Source of the DNA: Arcticibacter sp.
GTDB lineage: Bacteria; Bacteroidota; Bacteroidia; 2-12-FULL-35-15
DNA length: 30,250 nt
Direction: 5' to 3'
Assembly: GCA_021155045.1 (NCBI GenBank)
Contig: JAJNQB010000011.1
Span: forward strand, 1-30,250
In this document: piece after piece, positions 24,949 through 30,250 of the stretch
How the letters are laid out: each line of letters starts with the position of its first letter
Position numbering within the stretch: position 1 is the first letter of the stretch
Notes under the pieces: model-generated
What the model saw: only the letters and a program-made list of their open reading frames with translations
What the model was told of the DNA's origin: nothing
Databases searched by the model: none
Made by a program: the position numbers and the translations under genes

Positions 24949-25152
24949 CTACTTTTTCCGTCTATTATAAGGACTTTGATTTGTTGGACTCAATGAGATG
25001 TTGTTAGTTTGAGCTGCGGAGTAAATCGAACTTTCCGTTCTTCCCATTTTAAGGCCAATCACTCTTGTTGGAGTATTGTGATTAGCTAGATTTTTAAGAG
25101 TGCTGATATCCTGTTTGGACCAGCTCTTTCCATGGTTGCTTGGTGTTTTCAT
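24949..25152 (-). CDS. Small SANT/Myb-like protein
   Basis: The 67-residue protein contains SWSKQDISTLKNLANHNTPT and RVIGLKMGRTESSIYSAA, the tryptophan, the spaced helices and the RTxxSI pattern typical of small bacterial SANT/Myb-like proteins. A basic RRKK tail follows. Such proteins are usually DNA-binding. It lies in the group of small genes next to the S24 repressor. Confidence 0.6.
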   Translation of the reverse strand: MKTPSNHGKSWSKQDISTLKNLANHNTPTRVIGLKMGRTESSIYSAAQTNNISLSPTNQSPYNRRKK

Positions 25153-25179
25153 TATATAGAGATTTTAGTGGTTACTATT

Positions 25180-25213
25180 AAAAAATGGAAGGAGACTCAT
25201 GAGCCCCCTTCCA
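25180..25213 (-). terminator. Terminator after the 49-residue gene
   Basis: On the minus strand a 28-base inverted repeat (25213-25186) forms a 12-bp stem with two G-T pairs around a 4-base CATG centre and runs directly into TTTTTT (25185-25180). It lies 14 bases after the stop codon of the 49-residue gene and should end its transcript strongly. Confidence 0.85.
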
Positions 25214-25226
25214 AGTCGAGTGCTAC

Positions 25227-25376
25227 TTAAGACAACTTTGAACAGTGACTACATTTAGGTTTTCCACCAGTACCAGAGCGAAGATTCTCCTTCTCGATGT
25301 TGTTACCTTCTGTACACTTCTTGTTGTCGTGGTACACAGCTTGTTTCACAGAGTGAAACGGTGATACTTTTGACAT
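25227..25376 (-). CDS. 49-residue Cys-containing small protein
   Basis: This short frame encodes 49 residues beginning MSKVSPFHSVKQAVYHDNKK. It contains CTEGNNIEKENL (21-32), a GTGGKPKC segment (35-42) and CSHC (42-45). From memory, small proteins of the form VYHxNxxCTEGNNIE...GTGGxPxCxxC are widespread in bacteria and of unknown function. The three cysteines and the histidines suggest metal binding. It is well supported by its own -7 element upstream, a strong terminator downstream, and a conserved-looking sequence. Confidence 0.75.
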   Translation of the reverse strand: MSKVSPFHSVKQAVYHDNKKCTEGNNIEKENLRSGTGGKPKCSHCSKLS

Positions 25377-25409
25377 TTGTTTGTGTAATTTAATTGATTA
25401 ATAATTAAG

Positions 25410-25417
25410 CAAATATA
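25410..25417 (-). promoter_or_regulatory. -7 element for the 49-residue gene
   Basis: Read on the minus strand, TATATTTG fits TAnnTTTG exactly and lies 33 bases before the ATG. A TTG occurs 14 bases further upstream, closer than the usual spacer, so the -33 half is uncertain. Confidence 0.5.
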
Positions 25418-25481
25418 TAAATATAAACGGACAAAAACTAGAACATTATTAAAAATAAACGAATTGTTAATAAAAAATATC

Positions 25482-25489
25482 TAACTTTA
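25482..25489 (+). promoter_or_regulatory. Possible -7 element of the S24 repressor gene, leaderless start
   Basis: TAACTTTA matches TAnnTTTG at all but the last base and ends only 4 bases before the GTG start codon. Transcription from it would begin at or next to the GTG, giving a leaderless message. The nearest upstream TTG (25464-25466) leaves only a 15-base spacer, so the call is weak. Confidence 0.35.
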
Positions 25490-25493
25490 CATC

Positions 25494-26102
25494 GTGAAAA
25501 AGCTTCATCCAACACAAAGCAAGCTCTTAAAGTTGCTAAAGTCTAATATTGATAACCCTTTAACTATTAGAGAATTGGCAGATGCAGCAGATGTAGAGTC
25601 TCCTGGAGTAGTACACCACCATTTGACCCAGCTGGAGCGGAAAGGACATTTGAAGAGAAATCCAAACAACCCCAAAGACTATGTTTTATTAGATACACCA
25701 GAAAGAGCTATTGTTTATATCAATAAATATGGTTTAGCTCAATGTGGACCAAATGGCTTGTTTCTAGATGGAAATATTATTGATAGAATTCCAATTTCTT
25801 CTACACTTTTACAAGTTCCAGCTTCAGACGCTTTTATAGTAGAAGCAAAAGGTAATTCAATGGAGCCTAAGATATATTCAGGAGATATTGTTATTGCAAA
25901 GAGACAACACGATGCTAACCATAACGATATTGTTGTCTGTGTTTTTGAAGCAAAAGCTTTAATCAAAAAGATACTGAAGTCCGACAATCATGTTGTTCTC
26001 CTCTCCTTAAATCAGGAGCACCAACCGATTATGGTAACTAATCCAGAAGACTTACAAATTGAAGGTGTGGTAAAACAAGTTCTTCATAACGGGCTGTTAT
26101 AA
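25494..26102 (+). CDS. LexA/UmuD-like S24 self-cleaving repressor
   Basis: The 202-residue protein has an N-terminal LexA-like winged helix (about 1-68, LTIRELADAADVESPGVVHHHL) and a C-terminal S24 peptidase domain. The nucleophile is Ser122 in GNSMEPKIYSGD and the likely general base is Lys158 in ALIKKIL. The probable cleavage site is Cys84-Gly85 in LAQCGPNG, a Cys-Gly bond as in UmuD and phage repressors rather than the Ala-Gly of LexA. It would repress target promoters until RecA filaments, formed on DNA damage, trigger self-cleavage. The only start is GTG at 25494. It ends convergent to hsdM. Whether it controls the island or acts more widely is not shown. Confidence 0.85.
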   Translation: MKKLHPTQSKLLKLLKSNIDNPLTIRELADAADVESPGVVHHHLTQLERKGHLKRNPNNPKDYVLLDTPERAIVYINKYGLAQCGPNGLFLDGNIIDRIPISSTLLQVPASDAFIVEAKGNSMEPKIYSGDIVIAKRQHDANHNDIVVCVFEAKALIKKILKSDNHVVLLSLNQEHQPIMVTNPEDLQIEGVVKQVLHNGLL

Positions 26103-26142
26103 GCTTCTCACTTGAAGACAGGTTTATTTAAGCCTTGCTGTT

Positions 26143-27648
26143 CTACTTCTTATTCAAGCTTTCTATAATTGCTCTAAAGCTTTCTAGCCCTGCTTCTAAA
26201 TTCTCAACAATATCCAGCGCTAATACATCTGGATCTGGCAAATTATCCAAATCAGCTAATGATTTATCTTTTAGCCAAGTAATATCCAAGGATGTTTTAT
26301 CTCTTGCAATAATTTCAGCATAAGAGAATTTGCGCCAACGTCCTTCGGGGTTTGTCTTCTCGTTATATGTTTCTTTGCGTTTGTTTCTGTTTTTTGGATT
26401 GTAGAGCGTTATAAAATCTCTTAAGTCTTCCAACTTCAAAGGATTCTTTTTTAAAGTATGGTGAACGTTGGTTCTATAATCATACACCCAAACTTCTTTT
26501 GTCCACGGGTTTTTACTTGATGGTTTTCCATCAAAAAATAACACATTTGCTTTTACTCCATTGGCATAAAAAATACCTGTTGGTAAGCGAAGTATAGTAT
26601 GCAAGTCTGTTGTTTCTAATAACTTTTTACGCACGGTTTCTCCAACCCCTCCTTCAAATAAAACATTGTCTGGTAAAACAACGGCTGCCATGCCCGTTGT
26701 TTTTAACATTGTGCGAATGTGTTGCACAAAGTTTAATTGCTTGTTGCTTGTGGTAACCCAGAAATCCTGTCTGTTATATGTTAAGTCTTCTTTCTCTTGT
26801 TCACCTTCCTCATTTGTAAAGGTCATGCTACTTTTTTTACCGAAAGGTGGATTAGCTAAAATGTAATCATAACGAACCCCTGCATCTGTAATAAGTGAAT
26901 CATTTGGAGAAATAAAATTAGCTGAATCTATATCTCCAATGTTGTGAAGAAATAAATTCATTAATGCCAAACGTCTTGTACTGGCAACAATTTCATTGCC
27001 AAAGAATGTATCAAATTTTAAAAATTTCTTCTCAGCTTTGTCCAAAGTGTAATTTTTTTCATCTGAAATAAAATCATACGCTGCTAAAAAGAAGCCTCCT
27101 GTACCACATGCAGGGTCTGCAATTGTTTTCTTTGGTTCTGGACGAATACATTCTACCATTGTTTTGATTAAAGCACGTGGTGTAAAATACTGTCCTGCAC
27201 CGCTTTTTGTATCTTCTGCATTTTTTTCTAACAGCCCTTCATAAATGTCTCCTTTATCTTTTACGCCCATTAAAATCCAATTCTCTGCATTTATGAGTGC
27301 AATAAGTTTATACAACTTAGCAGGATCTTGAATTTCATTTCTGCTTTTTAAAAATATTTGACCAAGAATACCTTTTTCTTTTGCTAACTCCCGCAATAGC
27401 TTATTGTAATGTGTTTCTAGTTCCGACCCACTTTTATTAAGTAATGTATCCCAACTATATTGCTTTGGTATAGGCATTTTACGGTTATGCGGTGGTTTAG
27501 TATATTCATCAGCCATCTTTAAAAACAGCAAATAGGTTAATTGCTGAAGATATTCTCCATAACCAACTCCATCATCTCTTAAGGTTTGACAAAATGCCCA
27601 TACTTTACTTACTATGGACGATGTATTTGATGTCGTTTCTTTACTCAT
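26143..27648 (-). CDS. hsdM: Type I restriction-modification methylase subunit
   Basis: The 501-residue protein matches HsdM, the N6-adenine methyltransferase of type I restriction-modification systems. The N-terminal helical domain (about 8-125) is followed by AGQYFTPR (151-158), the S-adenosylmethionine motif ADPACGTGG (177-185) and the catalytic NPPF (266-269). Length is typical and the frame is intact. It works with a specificity subunit, HsdS, and a nuclease, HsdR; neither is in the window, and downstream lies only the convergent repressor. It is the last gene of the leftward operon and starts 15 bases after the HNH gene. hsdS and hsdR are expected further right, outside the window. Confidence 0.92.
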   Translation of the reverse strand: MSKETTSNTSSIVSKVWAFCQTLRDDGVGYGEYLQQLTYLLFLKMADEYTKPPHNRKMPIPKQYSWDTLLNKSGSELETHYNKLLRELAKEKGILGQIFLKSRNEIQDPAKLYKLIALINAENWILMGVKDKGDIYEGLLEKNAEDTKSGAGQYFTPRALIKTMVECIRPEPKKTIADPACGTGGFFLAAYDFISDEKNYTLDKAEKKFLKFDTFFGNEIVASTRRLALMNLFLHNIGDIDSANFISPNDSLITDAGVRYDYILANPPFGKKSSMTFTNEEGEQEKEDLTYNRQDFWVTTSNKQLNFVQHIRTMLKTTGMAAVVLPDNVLFEGGVGETVRKKLLETTDLHTILRLPTGIFYANGVKANVLFFDGKPSSKNPWTKEVWVYDYRTNVHHTLKKNPLKLEDLRDFITLYNPKNRNKRKETYNEKTNPEGRWRKFSYAEIIARDKTSLDITWLKDKSLADLDNLPDPDVLALDIVENLEAGLESFRAIIESLNKK

Positions 27649-27663
27649 TTATTCTAAATTAAG

Positions 27664-28746
27664 TTATATTTTCATCCCAAATTCTGTATGAATATCCTTC
27701 GACAACTTTGAAAAAGGCCTCAAATGAAGTTCATTAGAAAGCACTAAGTTACCAGTAGCAAACCTTTTAACATCATCTCTAGAAGAAAATAGTCTTCCCT
27801 GGTATTTATTAAAAAGTTCATCAATCCTTGAATTATTGTTTATTATTGAATTATGAATGTATTCAACTACTATGTCCTTATGATATGAATACAGTTCATC
27901 TAATTTGAATTTTTTAATATGCCTTTTCGCTCTAGAAATATCAGCTAAACTTGCCTTCCTGTTCGATATAAAGGCTAAAGTAAAAGAGTCTGTATCACCA
28001 TAAAAAAGACGAATAGAAGATTTTCTGTTTCTATCTATTTTTTTCTTTTTATTAAACTTAACTGAAAAATTGATTATATCGTCAAAATTTTGCAAATATG
28101 GATGGTAATTATTTTTTATAGAAAACCTATCATCACCTTTTATATTAGAATTACATATATGACAAGAAGGTATCAAGTTATAAAATGAAATTGATAAATA
28201 TGGGAAATATTTCTGACAAAAAAAGTGATCAAACTCTGGTCTAACTATTTTATCTCTATTTTTAATGACAGTAATTGTATAAGATCGATTACAATAAGGA
28301 CAAGCATTAATTCCAAGTTCATTTGCTAAGAAATAACCATCATACTCGGTAATAGCGTCCGCCTTCTTCATTAAAGAATCGTAATTAAAAACACTTTCTA
28401 TATGCTCTTTAAATGTCTTCTTACCAATTTTTGAATTTAATCCGGGCAAACTTCGAGCTTTAATTTGTGTATTAATTTTATTTGCAATTTTTTGCAATTC
28501 TTTTGGACTACCTGATAATATGCTATTCAATATCAAATTGTCATTTTCAAGCAAATTTTTAAAAAAACTAACACCTTTTTGACCTTTAAGGGTTTTAATT
28601 TTACGCTTAATGCGGAGAACTATGGAGCCATTTTCATAACTAATAATTTTCCCTTTGCTATCATAAAGAGGTTTAACTATTTGCTGATAATGATTATCAA
28701 CCAAAGAAGTTAAAGTTTTATTTCTTCCTTGAATTATTTGGTACAT
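27664..28746 (-). CDS. CxxC/HNH nuclease, PtuB-like (Septu)
   Basis: The 360-residue protein has a central HNH-type fold: CPYC (149-152), FDHFF with Asp173-His174, and CHIC followed by Asn199 (195-199), that is two CxxC knuckles around the His-containing strand. This arrangement fits the HNH nucleases paired with AAA/ABC-type ATPases in Septu (PtuB) and in related retron effector modules. The flanking regions are helical and lack other recognisable domains. The gene overlaps the ATPase gene by 29 bases, which strongly couples them, and is followed by hsdM. I saw no reverse transcriptase, so a retron is not supported here. Activity against phage is inferred. Confidence 0.78.
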   Translation of the reverse strand: MYQIIQGRNKTLTSLVDNHYQQIVKPLYDSKGKIISYENGSIVLRIKRKIKTLKGQKGVSFFKNLLENDNLILNSILSGSPKELQKIANKINTQIKARSLPGLNSKIGKKTFKEHIESVFNYDSLMKKADAITEYDGYFLANELGINACPYCNRSYTITVIKNRDKIVRPEFDHFFCQKYFPYLSISFYNLIPSCHICNSNIKGDDRFSIKNNYHPYLQNFDDIINFSVKFNKKKKIDRNRKSSIRLFYGDTDSFTLAFISNRKASLADISRAKRHIKKFKLDELYSYHKDIVVEYIHNSIINNNSRIDELFNKYQGRLFSSRDDVKRFATGNLVLSNELHLRPFSKLSKDIHTEFGMKI

Positions 28747-30250
28747 TTCCTCTTTCTAATTTTGCTATTCTTTTTTCTAATCCAATTATTCCAAATGGAA
28801 TTTTTTCTGCCCACATTGAATTTAGTTTGTTTCTAATTATTGGTTCTCCAATCATAGATATTCTTTTTTCAATATCGGGACAACTATTTAAAATAAATTC
28901 GTAATCTTTATAAGCTAATAAATCGATTAATTCCTCTATTTTTCCTTGTGCAAACTCACCTATAGTACCATCTTTCATAAAAAAACTATCCGTTAAAAGT
29001 AAATGAATATTTGAACCAAAAGTTTGTTCCATATCATCCAAGGAGCTCACAACAGATTTCCCTTCATTGCTCTTTAAAAATATCACATTCTCTTTTAACA
29101 AATCCGAAATTATGAAAGAAGAGTGAGAAGTTAAGATAATTTGAATATCAAATTTACCGAACCGTCTTTTAATAAAATCAATTAAAATATTTAAATACTT
29201 TAATTGCCAGCTCGGATGCATATATAATTCGCCCTCATCAATCAACAAAATCACATTCTTAAAATTTGTTTTTTCAATTAGCTTGTAAAACTGATATATT
29301 CTTGCATACTGGTAAAGCAATGCCTGTTCACCGCTACTTAAACTGTTTCCCCATGAAAAATTTATTGCGGTTGAAAAAAAATTATTCTGTCTTGATGCAA
29401 AAACTAATTCTTTAAATATTTTTTTATTACGTCTATTTAACTCAACGCTAATCCTTCTATAATCTGACTTATCCGATTTATCTATATCAATAATTTTAAC
29501 AAAAGCTTGCAAATACTTATCAAAGTCATTAAAATATTTTGGCCAATTAGGTTCAATAATGTTTTTATTTGGTGATATCTTCACAAAATATTTACGATTC
29601 AACAAAATACGTTCTTTTAAAACTCCATAAAATCCATCATAGGAATCATTAGGAAGAAGTCTAAATAGCTCATCAATCATCTCAGGATTAATATAATCAG
29701 ACAAATCAATAAGTAAGTTATGAAGCAATAAACTAGTAATGTAAGTACCTTTATTGGTAATTCCATCAATATCCCTTTGCCTTAATGATTGGATTAGATT
29801 TGCAATAAATATTTTATTTATATTTTGTTCAATTGGGGCACGTTTGTTAGACCTATTGTGAACAATTACATTACGTTCATCAATAAAATTTAAAACATTA
29901 AAATCATTAATATTTAAATTTATATTGTCGGGAAGTTTAATTTTGGGAAAATATTCATCTTCCCCGTCTACAATAAAATTAATTGCTCTTAATACATCAT
30001 CAGTATTTAAGTAGGTTATTGGGTGCTCTCTATCAGGAAATCTAATAAGATAATTTGTAGACAAATTTATTAATTGAGGGTTTCTCTTGGGTCCATATTC
30101 TGAATTAAAAGAATAATCGAATGTACTGGATATTTTCGCTAAAATAGTATTGTTGAAAAACTTAGTAGCCTCCAAAATGCAAACCCCTCTTTCCCAGCTT
30201 TCTTTATCTTCAACTGTTTTCTTAAATTCATCAATATTAAATTGTTCAAC
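28718..30250 (-). CDS. AAA/ABC-type ATPase, PtuA-like (5' end outside window)
   Basis: The frame is open to the window edge, so the N-terminus is missing; the TTG at 30175 is an internal codon, and the 25 codons before it up to 30250 have no stop. The visible part (about 510 residues) shows an ABC-type signature LSSGEQ (about 29341-29324), a Walker B block ILLIDEGELYMHPSW (about 29251-29207) and a switch histidine in LTSHSSF. The Walker A loop is not visible and must lie beyond the window. The architecture is that of OLD/PtuA-like ATPases, which in Septu gate the nuclease partner. The gene overlaps the HNH gene by 29 bases. Confidence 0.8.
   Translation of the reverse strand, partial: VEQFNIDEFKKTVEDKESWERGVCILEATKFFNNTILAKISSTFDYSFNSEYGPKRNPQLINLSTNYLIRFPDREHPITYLNTDDVLRAINFIVDGEDEYFPKIKLPDNINLNINDFNVLNFIDERNVIVHNRSNKRAPIEQNINKIFIANLIQSLRQRDIDGITNKGTYITSLLLHNLLIDLSDYINPEMIDELFRLLPNDSYDGFYGVLKERILLNRKYFVKISPNKNIIEPNWPKYFNDFDKYLQAFVKIIDIDKSDKSDYRRISVELNRRNKKIFKELVFASRQNNFFSTAINFSWGNSLSSGEQALLYQYARIYQFYKLIEKTNFKNVILLIDEGELYMHPSWQLKYLNILIDFIKRRFGKFDIQIILTSHSSFIISDLLKENVIFLKSNEGKSVVSSLDDMEQTFGSNIHLLLTDSFFMKDGTIGEFAQGKIEELIDLLAYKDYEFILNSCPDIEKRISMIGEPIIRNKLNSMWAEKIPFGIIGLEKRIAKLERGNVPNNSRKK

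Larger units (their letters stand above)
20860..30250. mobile_element. Putative genomic island integrated at tRNA-Met (left end; right end outside window)
   Basis: The left border is defined by the tRNA and the recombinase. The content then switches from conserved housekeeping genes to a recombinase, HTH regulators, small orphan genes, an S24 repressor and phage-defence-like genes, a typical accessory mix. No conjugation, replication or phage structural gene is visible, so the type of element (integrated defence island, degenerate prophage or mobilisable island) is open. That the RM/Septu-like operon belongs to the same element is inferred from position only. Confidence 0.6.

Noticed and set aside
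26120..26135. AGGTTTA/TAAGCCT hairpin between the repressor and hsdM
   Set aside because: A 7-bp stem with a G-T pair and no T run; it may be chance in AT-rich sequence.
30173..30175. TTG as the start of the ATPase gene
   Set aside because: The frame stays open for 25 more codons to the window edge, and without them the protein has no Walker A loop, so the TTG is internal.
27664..30250. Retron-type defence (ATPase/HNH as retron effectors)
   Set aside because: No reverse transcriptase or retron-like RNA is visible in the window; Septu-like is the simpler reading.
20901..30250. CRISPR array or prophage structural genes in the island
   Set aside because: I found no regularly spaced direct repeats and no capsid, tail, portal or terminase motifs.

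Overview
The window looks like a chromosome segment of a low-GC member of the Bacteroidota, probably Flavobacteriales or a close order. Two proteins end in type IX secretion (T9SS) sorting domains, one protein resembles a PorE-type TPR/PD40 protein, and several intergenic regions carry promoters of the Bacteroidetes form TTG-N(17-23)-TAnnTTTG. The genus cannot be read from the sequence.

Positions 1-20826 look like ordinary core chromosome. The left end (1-572) is a gene-free region with degenerate intergenic repeats. It is followed by a T9SS cargo protein, a small secreted protein and a PorE-like protein without an OmpA domain. A GH3-family amide synthetase is translationally coupled to a LysE-type exporter, and a periplasmic AIM6-like phosphodiesterase is read divergently. 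A tight operon holds a DUF4783 protein, nadC and a YihY/BrkB membrane protein, with rlmH divergent from it. The operon serA - DUF1015 - yggS has a near-consensus promoter. Next come a polytopic DUF6056-like protein, a large M36-type secreted metalloprotease with a T9SS tail, a GT39 glycosyltransferase coupled to a PAP2 phosphatase, and a START-like protein with a long lysine-rich, histone-H1-like N-terminus.

From 20827 rightwards the character changes. A tRNA with anticodon CAT is followed directly by a large serine recombinase on the opposite strand. The recombinase reading frame runs through the tRNA terminator hairpin and into the antisense of the tRNA, so its last 13 residues and its stop codon come from tRNA sequence. 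This is the signature of an element integrated at a tRNA 3' end. The presumed island carries a small ORF overlapping the recombinase, a MerR-like regulator with a palindrome filling its own promoter spacer, two small HTH proteins, three small accessory genes (one a 49-residue Cys-containing protein), and a LexA/UmuD-like S24 repressor. It then carries a leftward operon of an AAA/ABC-type ATPase, a CxxC/HNH nuclease and the type I restriction-modification methylase HsdM. The ATPase plus HNH pair is Septu-like (PtuA/PtuB). Its placement directly before hsdM suggests an anti-phage module inside a type I RM locus. The rest of the operon (hsdS, hsdR and the ATPase P-loop) and the distal attachment site are not in the window.

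The most interesting points are the recombinase whose C-terminus is written by its target tRNA, the Septu-like pair next to HsdM with a self-cleaving repressor nearby, the MerR operator architecture, and the H1-like/START fusion. All family names are from reading motifs; no database search was run.
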